A DNA stretch of 64,000 nt from Apostichopus japonicus (taxonomy: Eukaryota; Echinodermata; Holothuroidea; Aspidochirotida; Stichopodidae), in NCBI RefSeq assembly GCF_037975245.1, contig NC_092567.1, positions 19,164,876 to 19,228,875 of the forward strand, in the 5' to 3' direction. The notes below the pieces were generated by a model. That model was not told where the DNA came from, made no database searches, and was given only the letters and a program-made list of their open reading frames with translations. The translations under genes and the position numbers were made by a program. Shown piece after piece: positions 13,174-25,600 of the stretch; position 1 is the stretch's first letter; the number at the start of each line of letters is the position of its first letter.

Positions 13174-13682
13174 TACAAGTAAGTGCTTGAAGAGTAAACA
13201 GTCACATCAGAGGCAAGTACTGCTCTGTCAGCTGAAAATGACAAAAATATACTGTCTTTACCACATGTAAATATAAAGAAAAAGTATCATTCTAAGACTT
13301 CATACTTATTAAAAATGGTATGCTATTTTATATTCTTGTTTGTATGAAGACTTATATGTGGAACCCACATTCCTAATAAGAAATTCACATAATTTTGATT
13401 CCTTATTCCATCGGTTCTACAAAGTAAGACCCTAGCCCCAACCCCCCCTTTCCCTCCAGAAACACTATTTTTCACATAAACGCCATGCCTCCCATTATAC
13501 TCTCTTAACCAACCCTATTTTTCATCTTCATACAACCTTCTTGTTTTCAATACTAAAGTACACCAAATATAAAAGGGATTTATTTATCTGATTTTTGCTT
13601 GACTTTCATTTGCCCTCTTCGTGTGATGGAACATTCAAACTCTGATATCTCCAGAAGGAACAACATTTTTCTCTGCTGTTTT

Positions 13683-13735
13683 GGGGGAGGGGGGGGGGGG
13701 TTGGGGGAGGGGGGTTGGGGGAGGGGGGTTGAGGG
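13683..13735 (+). repeat. G-rich (GGGGGGTTGGGGGAG)n, G-quadruplex-prone
   Basis: At least four runs of five or more G with short TT or A loops on the plus strand. Confidence 0.85.
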
Positions 13736-13837
13736 AAGTTGTTCATCCCAAGAATCTCATCCAAGTTTACATTTCCTTTCAAGGACAATAGTGATATGGC
13801 AAGAGTCTAACAGACAGATAATTATGTGTAACTTACA

Positions 13838-13928
13838 GGGCCTGATGTTTTGATCCTAGCAGGAGCTTCTTCAAAGGCAAACTGCTTGCCTCTAAAATAA
13901 ATCCTGCTAGGATTAAAATGTCAGGTCC
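13838..13928. mobile_element. Short foldback element, GGCCTGATGTTTTGATCCTA family
   Basis: Left arm GGGCCTGATGTTTTGATCCT with AGCAGGA; right arm is its near complement, ending AAAATGTCAGGTCC. The centre reads CTTCTTCAAAGGC. A second member lies at 32247-32341, and end-like fragments at 40319, 40500 and 43730. Confidence 0.75.
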
Positions 13929-15700
13929 ACTTAGTTTTTTATATGTTTACCCACATGGGCTTGATTCACATTGATAAACAGTTTTTCGACATTGTGTTTT
14001 CTCTCTTTACGACACACCATTAGCATACAATTTCTCATTAACCCCCCCCCCCCCCCGTCTTCCTCACTAAAGAGCATATGATGTAAGGTGTCATGGAATA
14101 ACAATCGATAAATCTTTCCATTCATGAGATCTGACATTTCCTTTTTCGAAAAGGAATTTTTTCATCAACAACTAAAAATTCCAAGTAACAATAGCATTTA
14201 AGATGTTCATATTTGGGTCTGCCAGTTGAGATAAACAGAGCACTTACTGCACCAGTGCGATCACAATGCAAAGCATTATCCAACATTGGTTTTCCTTTTA
14301 CTGCACCGAGTTGGGACAACTAATTCTATACTGTACTGTCATATCCCGCTTAAGAGCTTTCGTGCTATCAGTATGAACAATACGAATATCATGTTTCTAT
14401 CAGAGAAAGGTTAGGAACTGTTTGTACTGTCAATACGAGTGCTTTGAAGCATGATATGGGAGGACAGTTTAGGTATTAGCAGTAGAAACTTGTCCCAATT
14501 GGCTGTTTAACTGAAGCCCCTTATGCATATTCATTACATGATATGTTGCAGTTAAATTATGAAGAGATATTCCACCAATGAGATAACAGAATGAATATAA
14601 CTTAAAGCCATCATTTACACCGGTAACTGCCGGTTAATTTCAACAAATCCTGATACGTGTCTTTTTTGCCTTCCCTATCGTAAAACTTTTTTCTTTTTTT
14701 TCCAAAACCAAATCATAAAATGGATCAATTCTGTGTTCCAAATCTATGGAATAAATTTTTGTCTTTTTGGTTTTGCTGGAAAATGCTGAGTAAGGAAGTA
14801 CAATATGTTCTTCAAGACTTACTCAATCCTCTCACTACAAATAGCCAGTAAAATCGAGAGGAAAATGAATCACGGCATAAGAAACTATTAATGCATGTTC
14901 TCCTCAAACTGATTATTCATTTCTTGATATATTGCAATTATAATCATATAAAAAGAAGAAAATTCCTGGTTACCCATAGGTTAACAGCCAATAAACTAGG
15001 CCTTCACTTCATGACAAATGCACAACCGACCCCCTCCCCCATCTCCTCCTTGGCCCCCTCCCCCATCAGGCCAAGGAGAAGGAAGGGATAAAGACCAAAT
15101 GCAAAGAATTTGCTTCCAATGTTGGGTTTCTTTAAATTCTTTCCAGTTTCAAAGCTCATGAATATTCATTTTTTTCACAATGCCAACATATGCATATAAC
15201 ATGAATAGTATCTAATTCCCCCCTCTATTATCACAGTTAGGCATACATCTAAGGACATATCCTATGGACAGTGCATTTCCATGGACAAAAGAACACCCTT
15301 CCAATGCATATATCCTTCACAGAGAAGAACATTTTCTTACGGACATTTCCTAGCGAGGATGTGGATAATTTTGGTGAAATTGCAGACAGATTAAGTAGTT
15401 GCAGTTAACTCTATTTAAGTATGGCAGTCAAATGGTTATAAATGCTTCACCACAAAGAATTGCATTGTGAAAGAACTCAAAACACTTTTCAACACTGCCA
15501 AAAGGATGAAACAAACTTGACAGCAAATGAGAGACTGTGATCTCAGTCATAATATAATATGAATATTCAATAGATCACATCAGACAGGAAAAAGCATATA
15601 TATAACCAAAAAATGCCCAACAGATTACACATAAACTTTTAACTGGACATCTAAACACACATGCAGACACGTTCAATAGGTATCTCCCAGATCCACAGAT
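13929..15700. other. No gene recognised; region downstream of PRAS40
   Basis: A C-run stands at 14041-14056. No convincing exon. The first ~150 bp next to 15845 is probably PRAS40 3'UTR. Confidence 0.4.
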
Positions 15701-15844
15701 TTTATTTCAGAGCAAGCGGCTGATTTCCGTTCCATCTCTCTCTCTCCAATTCTGAATATTCATGACGTCTCCATGACAACAAACACGTAAACATTGCATG
15801 CCACATTCCTATAACATCACACGTTACATGTCTGGGAGCCTCTG

Positions 15845-16610
15845 TTAGTGACCTTTCTTCCGCGAGGAATCTCCAGTGTTTAGTCGTGGCCTCGGTAGGT
15901 CTCCAAACATCTCTGTCCCATCTTGCACGCTCATGGATAGCGCCCTCATACTCTCGACCATCCTATCCGGTTCGGGCATCGGTAGCTGAAATTAAGAGAC
16001 CACGTAACTTTTTAGTCGGTTTCAGAAATAGATGTACTAAGCCATTCTGTGATTCTCAACTTCTAACGTAGATGTTGAACTTCTAGTCAGGTTAAGCGAT
16101 GTATCATTGTAGCATATACCGAACCAAGTAATTCAATGAAATTTCTATGCTCTTTCAAAATCTGTTTACTTTTCAAGACTGTTTTAGTCCATTACACTTG
16201 CGGACAGAATTTCCTATTGTTAAAGTTCTGAACTGGAATTGATCGAAAGCTCTGAGACTGTGTAAAAAGGACGTGTAGATGCAGTTGAAAGAGGGTGCAG
16301 ATGAGGGTGGAAGGGTGTGAAGATAGGCCTGGAAAAGGGAGCAGACAGGGCTTTTAATGCAGTTTGTGGAATTTGTTTGGTATCTCGGCTAGCCGGGAGG
16401 GGGGGGGGAAGGAGTGTGTAGGGTTTCCGCCAAAGGGAAGGCAAATAATAACGAACTAACTCTCTCGTCTTACCCTGTCGTCTTCCTCATCGTGCAGGTT
16501 ATTTTCCATCGAGAATCGGTCCTTCGGCCAGACTGGCATGGAGATAGGAACAGAGGCAGCATACTGGGTACGATTTAAAGATAGAGGGCTCTCTTCGTTC
16601 AGGGAGTTAT
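15845..16610 (-). CDS. AKT1S1: PRAS40 exons 10-11, mTORC1 and Akt phosphosite region
   Basis: Exons 16610-16474 and 15985-15845. Exon 10 carries SVPISMPVWPKDRF, matching the mammalian SLPVSVPVW block whose first Ser is an mTORC1 site. Exon 11 carries SMRAL and MFGDLPRPRLNTGD, nearly identical to the mammalian C-terminus whose Thr is phosphorylated by Akt and bound by 14-3-3. The protein ends SSRKKGH and then TAA at 15847-15845. A minus-strand AATAAA lies at 15706-15701, about 140 nt downstream, and is a plausible poly(A) signal. Confidence 0.93.
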
Positions 16611-19600
16611 CTAGTCAATGAAAATATGTTAACAGTCACTGGCATGTTATATAATAAACGTCAAAACCACACAAGAGTGACGAACCTGCCGGTAGTTACC
16701 GGAAGTATAAGGAACTTCTATTTGATGATTCAATTTTGAAAAACCAGGGAATTATTACTTAACACAGTTTTGCTGGAAACCTGAATTGAAACTGTACAAC
16801 ATCTCACAATTAATGTAACAATATCCCGACAGATTGTTGCATCTGTCCAACTATAAAATTAAATAAGTCTACCATCTACAATGACCAAATGAACTGGTAA
16901 CCTCTTGAGATGTTCCTCAGAGCATTAAGTACTGAAAATTTATTAACCAACAATCTGCCGGTCTCTTGTGATATAAAAGATAGAAAATCCACTTGTTGAT
17001 GATAATTCGTGCAGAAGATTCTTGACTTCATAGGGAGCCAATGAATCCTCTGCTCGAAAAACGAGCGGACAGCTGTGAAGGAAATAGCTTCAAATATGTA
17101 CCATAACCAGATGTTATGTTTTCATGTGGGTTTTACATTAATGTACTATATTTTTTTGAGTGCCACAGCACAAACTAAATGATTTTTAACAGAGCTTTAT
17201 GCAATTGATTTTGGCAAACTTCCAACCAGACTGGATACTGCACTCCTTCAGAATGATGTATGCAGTTCTTTCAAGTTTCAAGTTTATTTCAGACTTTTGC
17301 TCAAATAGTCAAGTTTCAACCAGGGCTAAGGAGGCAACGATGATGGAATCTTATGAATCCCGACTGATTTTAACGATTTAAAAAAATTAACAATATTTAC
17401 CATCAGTACTGCTTTCGTCATCTGATTCAAAGAACGGCTTATCGCTGTCCTTCTCAAAGTCTTCGAGATCGAACAGAACTGGAAAAGACGAAAAAGATAG
17501 ATGGTATGTTCACGCCACACCTGATTATATCAGAATGCAAAATGCATTGAGATGCATTGCAATGAGATGAATTGCAATTGAGATGAATGCAAAATGCAGA
17601 ATGCAAAATGCATTTTGATGAATCTTATACACTAGACTTCTGCTTGTTTAGTATAACCAGAACTAGCTGTTACAATTTTGGCATGATAAACACAGGTCAG
17701 TCTACTGTATGTGGCTATACACACCTCCATCAAAAACAATAGGGGTCTTGTACTCAATGTTATGTGTCCACACACCACGAATTCCATCGTTCCATCGATA
17801 TCATGTAAAAGGTTTTTCAGAGTTTGACCTCTGGTGACCTATAGGAGATTTGACCTCACAAGCAATAGGATTCTTGTACTCAATATGGCAAAGTCATCTA
17901 TCATGTATGAAAAGTGTCCATGATTTCGAAAAGATGAAAAGATAGGGGGTATGTTAACGCCACATCTGTTTGAAAAATGTGACAACAGGCTTTTGGTAAT
18001 GGCTGTTATAAAAAGTGTCATGCAATGTCCTGATGAAATAAATCGGTAGAATATTGTCACCGAGGAAGAGAAATATGAAACGATTAGGGTGTCATATGGG
18101 AGATAACCCAATAATGTAACTCTCATTTTCATAATATTCTAATGGAAAAAATATAGAAATCAGAAATGGGACCCCACTGACATAATTGTCTCCTGGGCTG
18201 GACCTTGCTCTCGAAGCCCCTCTATAGAAATGTGACTGTGTCTGGTGTTGTCTCAAAATCTTGGAGCAAAACTGATTTATTTTGCATAACTTTCAGACAT
18301 TTTAGATTTCCAATCATATATCTTGTAACTTTAACTTCTGCAAGGTACTCTGGTATCCTACATAATTGTGAAAAGTCTAGCAAACAGTCTTCGTACATTC
18401 GATGGCTTTTGACTTACCGACTGGTTCCGCAGTAGAGGGTTTCACCGGCACCCTGTGATCCCTACTCCTCGACGACTCTTCTATTGTCTACAAGAAGAAC
18501 AATAACATTTCTAAAGTGTAAATAAATGAGCACTTCAAAACTTTTACACCTTCTATAACATGAAGGGATCTCTAAAACTAACCCAAAAAATGATTGGATA
18601 TATGCTAAAATGGTCACAATTCTTGTCATTAGACCCTCTGCTCTGAGATAACTTTGTTGTTGTCCAAATGTTTTTTTTTTACAGTGGCTGAGTTACTGTA
18701 TGCACTCCCCTTATGAGTATTTCCAGTACCATCAATGTATTAGATCCTCTCTTCCCTTCACTTAAAGGCATTGAAGACTCGTGCAAAAAGAAACGTCTCA
18801 TGCCTGTTATCTGACCTATTTTCGAATGAGGTGTAACAGAAGTGTTAGACACCATCATCGATCCCAGAAGATACACACACAGCTTGCTACAGTCGGTAAC
18901 TAGACACTAGTGCACAGTCAATACATGCAGCTACGGTCAATACCCACAACACAGTGTACATAGCAGCGATGGACATCTCAGGTCTAGATAACAAGGTATC
19001 ATGTTTCATTTCTGTCTGCATTTTGTAGCAACACAAAAAAAACTTCACTTGCAAGCAATGGATAGTTAACTTTTGCAGATGGCGGCACGCGGTTTGGGGC
19101 GAGTCTTCAATGCCTTTCAATTATCTTTGAAGTACCTGGTTGCAACTTTTAACCATGCTTTGCTTCTTACCACATTTCACTCATTACATATTTTAGCAAT
19201 GGTCTGTACAAATTTAGTGTAGTGTTCAAACTTTGCATTGGAATACTATGGTTTCCTGTGTATATAAAACTGCGATACATTTTTCACACTTGTATAGCAA
19301 TTTACCAATTTTGGATAGCATTTGGTGATGCGATACCAAATAAAAATTATTCCCTGAAGAAAAAAAAAGTATGAAACTTCTCTATTTGACCAAAAAAGGA
19401 GGGATTAGCCTCAAATTATTCGCCATAATAACTTTCAGCCCTGAAAACAGAGAAAGTTCTATGTATGAGTGAAAACCTACCCAGATAGATCAAAACTTTT
19501 AATTTCATTTTATTTTTTTGACTCCTTACCTGTACGTTAACCATTCCGACTCTCTGGCTGGTTTCCGGTGGTGGTTGTTTTCTTGTTATTTCAGGAACTA

Positions 19601-22600
19601 CTTGATTATTTGCACTTGATTTTTCAACTGTACGGAAAGAAAACAAACAAGCAATTAATAATAAATTAATAATAATAATAATTAATTATTAAAAATTAAA
19701 AATAATTATTAAAAATTAATAATAATATTAATAAATGACAAACAAACAAACAAACAATTAATAGTTTCATTTTCACAGTAATCCAGACTTCAAAATTTCT
19801 GGCTAATTAGTGACTAAAATGCCTGTGGATTTCACCCTTTGCCAGTGGAAGGAGAAAAAGAGACGTGGATTCTTCTGCCCGTAGACATGAAGATCATAAG
19901 AAAATGGTCACTCAGTTAAAAAGTATGCATGATTTCTGAACTAAACATAGAACTATTACTGCTTATTACTGCTTTTTCCGCCAATTCGCAGAATATTCGT
20001 GATTTCTTTGCTACCTCGAGGACAAAAATTATTATCCTAACACACAATAGCATACGCAAACTGGAGCCTATACCGCAATTTTTGCAAAGTTCTGTGATTT
20101 TCTTTTTACCCCAGACTCATCCCTGTTATTTTCAGAACATGTTATTGAGCTGCTCTCAACATCCTGCACAGTAACCATTGTATGTGTGTAAGTCATGAAA
20201 TGAAGGAAAAGTGAAACCTTGATATTAACCAGTTGAATTTGTTATGCACTTGCATTCCTTAGCAAAACTTGTGGATTAGGATTGTTAAAAATGTTTCCAT
20301 ATTTTACACAACAGCTAAGATCTTTTGAGATTTCACTTGTGGCTAGTGTATTGTCTCCTCTTGCCTCCTCCCCTTGCCCCCTCCCCACACCCCTCCCAAC
20401 TCACTTCTAACACTAGTGACATACCTTCTGCAGACAAATAACTTTGCATGGCACTGTATAATAGCATGGAGGCTTGAAAAGCCATGAAGTGATGTGAACA
20501 GTATACAAGCTTCACAAAGTTTCAATATTGATATCTTTCGATATTCACTTGCGGCTGCCGTAGGGCACCCCCCCCCCACCCCCATCAGCCCACTTCCAAC
20601 ACCACTTCCATTAACTGTTGATTAGGAAATAATCTGTATGCTGTATAAATGAGTGGGTGCTGGAAATCCAAATTAACTGACGAAAACACTGATGAACAAA
20701 CAAATTGACCAAACACTTGAGTTCTCCAAGTTTGACAATTTTTAGATATTTCATTTAAGCTCTAAATTGTAGTCACCTCTTGCACACCTCCCCCCCATTC
20801 CCCAGCAATCCACTGACATAACCTCTGCGGGGGGGGGGGGGGGGGAAATGGTCTGTATTATGTTCAAAAGCAAGATTGCTCGAAACCCCACTCAACAATG
20901 ATCACAGTTCTATTGAACAATGAACTATCCAATTTGCAAAAGAATTCCTTCAGTTTTCACTTAAAACGAGTCGATGTACTTCCCTGTTGACAGGACTTTG
21001 TAAACTTACATACCTCTGCGTGAAGATGGTCGATATGTGGTACGAAGCACCAGTGGTTGCGAACCCAATAGTTTACTTAATGGAGGAGGATCCATACAGA
21101 CTCACAAATAGTTATAAATAATACTGACAACCAATATAAACAGCAGATGTCGAATGATCAAACTCCGGTTTTACCGTATGACCACAGAACCATTAAATAG
21201 GGAAAACGAAAAGTTTTCATGAAAGGATGCATTTCAGGAAATCACCTGAGAGTTTAAAGTACCACAATTTCCTGTAAGGTGAGGTCAGTGGTCTTTCATA
21301 TTCCTTTATTACAGTAACATCACAAATTTTGTCAAACATAGACACAAATGTCATGACCAGGAAATGATAACTGAAGGATCAGTTAACGGGAAGAGTTGGG
21401 GGGGGCGGATTATTAGTCAGAAACAAAAGACAAACACAGGTACAGACAAAAACTGCCATTTTTACAATTTATATTGGTATTTGTCTGTATATATAATGAA
21501 ATGAAAAGAAATTATTGATGAGAATCAAAAATCTGCAGACAGTTTGAACTGTAAATTCTTGGAAAGTAGCAAATCAAACTTTTACTTTTTGTTTTGGAAG
21601 TGATACTTTTTTTTCTTTCTTTTTGTTAGGACTATTTTTATTACTTCGAGTAGCATCACAAGTAAGTTCAAATTTTTAATCTTCCTGTGGTCTGAAACGA
21701 CCAAATTTATGTTCAGACAACCAAAATCAGCTTTGGAGGTTGTGCAGTGACAACTTGTTTTTTACATCAAACTTTTACGTCAAATTCAGATTGCACTGTT
21801 AACAAAATATCCTCAAATAGGTCAAATGATTTAATTGGTATCAACCTCCTTCATTTGGAGATACTGGTATACAAAGGCAAAAAAAAAGTGTCGTCTGCCT
21901 ATGATCCACCCCAAGAGGAGTTTAACCGGCCAAAAGCCGATGTTCTATTCACCAAACCTACACATCTTTCCTACAGTGTACGTTCTTGGTTATTTTTTGA
22001 CGCTTTGTCAGATAACCAAATCTGCTGTTCAGACAATGAAAACCGCAAGACCTTGCTATCCATTCCACAACCAGAAAAAAAAAACACTGAACATTTGGCT
22101 TGCAAGTGATGCTTCAAACCAAAAGGAAGATGGCAACTATTGACAACCAAGAACAACAACACTTGGCCTACCACACATTCACAGCAGGTAAAACTTGGCC
22201 TAGCCTACATATTAGTATACGGGTAGTAAAGTGTATCTGATGGGGGCTGCTCACCGATAGGCCTCCTGATAACGGAAGACTTCCTCTGTGGTGTTTCTTC
22301 GTCACTCTCAGCACTGTCCAGCATAGCCTCTGTTAATGACTCTTCCAGCTGATGTTCTTCGGCATCTAATATACGTCTTAAGGTTTTAAAAAAAAAAAAT
22401 TAAGAAATAAATAAATGAAAATATACAAAAATAGCATAAAGTAACGTGAAACACTGACATTGAATTTAACTGTAAATGGTTGGAGACAAAAGAGTGACAG
22501 GATGGACAAATAGAAATACAAGTCCAGGAAATTGTTTCGTACTGAGTAAAGATGGGTACAACGGGGGGGGGGGGGGTTGGGGGGGGGAGACTCAGACCGA

Positions 22601-25600
22601 CAGTTTGCAGAATTCAATGTCCATGCAGTACCAGCTGAGCTACACTACTACTTAGTTTCTTGCTCAGGGTCAGGTCGTGGTACCAGTCTAAGATGTAGTA
22701 TCTTGTATGCTCTGTGACCATTAAAGGATCGCAGAGCTCAAAAGGAGCTTCTCAAATATATGCAAACGTAACGTGAGTCAAACATTGATACCAAGGTTGC
22801 GAAATAGGGTTTACTATGCACAAGAGGTTTCTTACCAGATGAAAATACTTCCAATACATCCAATACTTTATTTGAGGGTTCTGACAGTTACTATTACTAT
22901 GAACAGAGTTTCAATGAAAATAATTTTAATTATGGTAGTTTTTATTGGTGGGTGATGGAGTAAGGATGGGGGGGGTGGAGACAAGAGTTAATAGTCATAT
23001 GACCATGCATTATGATATCATCCATCAACATATACTTTTTTTTTTTAATCTTTTTACTCACCCAATCATGATATTTTTATCTCTGTAAGCTCTCCTTTGT
23101 AGACTTGCGAATAATGCTTTCTGTTCTTCTGCATATTTCCTGAAAAATAAAGCAAAGACATATACATGAACCAGGCCTTCGTCTCTGAATCAAATAACCA
23201 AACTCAATGGGAGACATTGTAATCTCATACTATATAATAACTAGAGCACCAATGGTGCAGAAGCTCATACCTTTTTGAGCTCAAAAATGTAGGGCCCACA
23301 AAACTTTATGGCTCACCAAATTTCAGGCCATTTTTCAGATTCCACCAATTTTGGGCCCATGAGGCCAAACATTTTAGGTTCAAAGACAAATTTATATCCC
23401 TAGCTCAAAACTGCAATAACCCCCCCACTCTGTTAGCAGAATCCTGGCCACACCCCTGGCTATAATTCCTATTTTCCCCCTTTAAATCCTATTTTACCCA
23501 CTCTCTCAAACAATACCACTGACCTACCCTATTAAACTTTCTCCCCTCTCTACCTGAGCAGACATAACTTGTTCACAAGCACACCTTCCCAAAATTTTGG
23601 CTGGCTGCCTACATACCTCAGGCTCAAAGACTTCTAAGAATCGGCAAGTGCTGATTGGCTATAGGGCTCTCATGCTTACAGTTCAACAGTTAATAACAAC
23701 TCCCAATCCTGCTTTAATTCCACTAACAGCCTCTGCAGAGCTTAACCACAAATGTAAACAATCACTGCAGAGACTGGGAGACAAATTAAAGGAGCTTTGG
23801 CAAAAAGGTGAAGGCTCAGATTGGGGATTAATTGTAATTAATTAACTTTTGACCAAAAATTATTAGGCATCACCTTATTCATACACAATCCAACTATCAT
23901 CAGTTCAACTTTGAATATGATCCATCAAAGTCTTGAGGAGATTGAGATATTTGAAAATATTACAAAGAATGACCCCCGATGACCCCCTAAATGACATTTG
24001 ACCTCAATTTTCCGAACACCCCTCGTAACCCTCATCCCGAGGAACGTTGTGACCAAGTTTCATTATAACTGGCCATACACTGTACGAACGGAAGCAATTT
24101 GAAAATATAGGGCCGCGGCCCGGGCCACAAAAGACCCCTAGTTGATCTTTGACCTCAAATTCATGAACACCCTGAAGGTAAAACTTCCATAGTACTATCG
24201 TGACAAACCCTCAATATTGTACCATGGAATCTGTAGGAGAAGAAGCATTTTGCGTATTTCCACAAAATGGCCCATTACTGCCCACAGGTGACCTTTGACC
24301 CCAAATTTCGGACCATCTCTGATGGCCCTATACCCAATGGTCCCTGTGTCCAAGTTTCATGAAATTCCATTACACACTGTGCGAGTGGGAGCGGTTTTAC
24401 CAATTGTTGACGGATAGAGTGATAGAGTGATAGACGCCGCACTGTAACAATAGCTCACACCAGCATGCTGGTATGAGCTAAAAATGATAGAGGTACTTCT
24501 GACCACAAGCATCTTTCATTAATAGAATACCAAAATCATACAGATGCCCCTTTAGAAGACAGTGTAACACAAAAAGTCAAATTAGTGCTGATGTGCCTCA
24601 TAAACTGGGTGGATGGAATTCCATGGAATCCTGAAAATGGAATGAATTGCATATATATAAAAAACTAAAAAAAAAACTTTTGTGCATACTTGATTCTCTC
24701 ATCGACAGCTGTTTTTTCTCTGGCCAGGTACTTGGTCAGTTGGTCTTGGAGTTGTGCTGCGTTATTCCTGACGGCCTCTTCATTGCCAGTGATGGGTGTT
24801 ACTAAGAGGAATGGAATTAATCAATCAATCAATCAATGAATCAATCAATAAGTCAATCAATCCATAAATAAGTCAATCAAAAACTCAATCAATCCATAAA
24901 TAAAACAATCGATGCAATTGATTTCTGAATTTGTTCTAGTCTGCCTCTGAAGACCATCTGGCTGGCAATACAATTGACAAGCTAGGCCTCTCACCTGTTT
25001 TTACATATCGTTGTTTGCAGTTAACAAAACTGTTTGATAATCATTTCATTTCTTAACCACGAAACCTGTTTATGACAGTAATGAAATGCAACCATTAAGC
25101 TACTCTAGAATGAACACTGCCAGTGTTATTTCCAGCATCTGTGTTTCATTGGTGATTTAAGGACTTTAACCCTAATAGTAACTTTGTTATCAAAAGCCCT
25201 ACACAGTCTGATTATATCACATTATTTCTTTGTTTATTCTAGACAAGGATTGTCATCTTAACATTTGAGATGGCCTGGATATTGTACTCTTGTCAATAAA
25301 GTCTTTTACAACTGTCATGCATTTCTGTCATAATGTTTAGTTTCTAAAGCATCTCATTGGGGATAAAACTGAAATGCATCAAAGTTTTTCAAACAATGCA
25401 ATATTGACGTACAGTATAAGTATAATTCTGGTGCAAAAAACAATTGCTTTGATTGGGGGGGAAGCAACCTACTTTTAATTGAAGTCTAACCACAGGTGGC
25501 TCTCATATGTATGTTTGATGTCAGGAGACTAACCACTACAGTACATTAAATGTGTATTTTCTCACCATGGGCTCTGCAAGGATACACTTTTCCTTGTTGG

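Noticed and set aside
20995-21075. Extra minus-strand PRAS40 exon between exons 6 and 7 (donor-like GTATGT at about 21014)
   Set aside because: The only nearby acceptor gives a 62-nt exon that breaks the frame into exon 7, while exons 6 and 7 join in phase directly.
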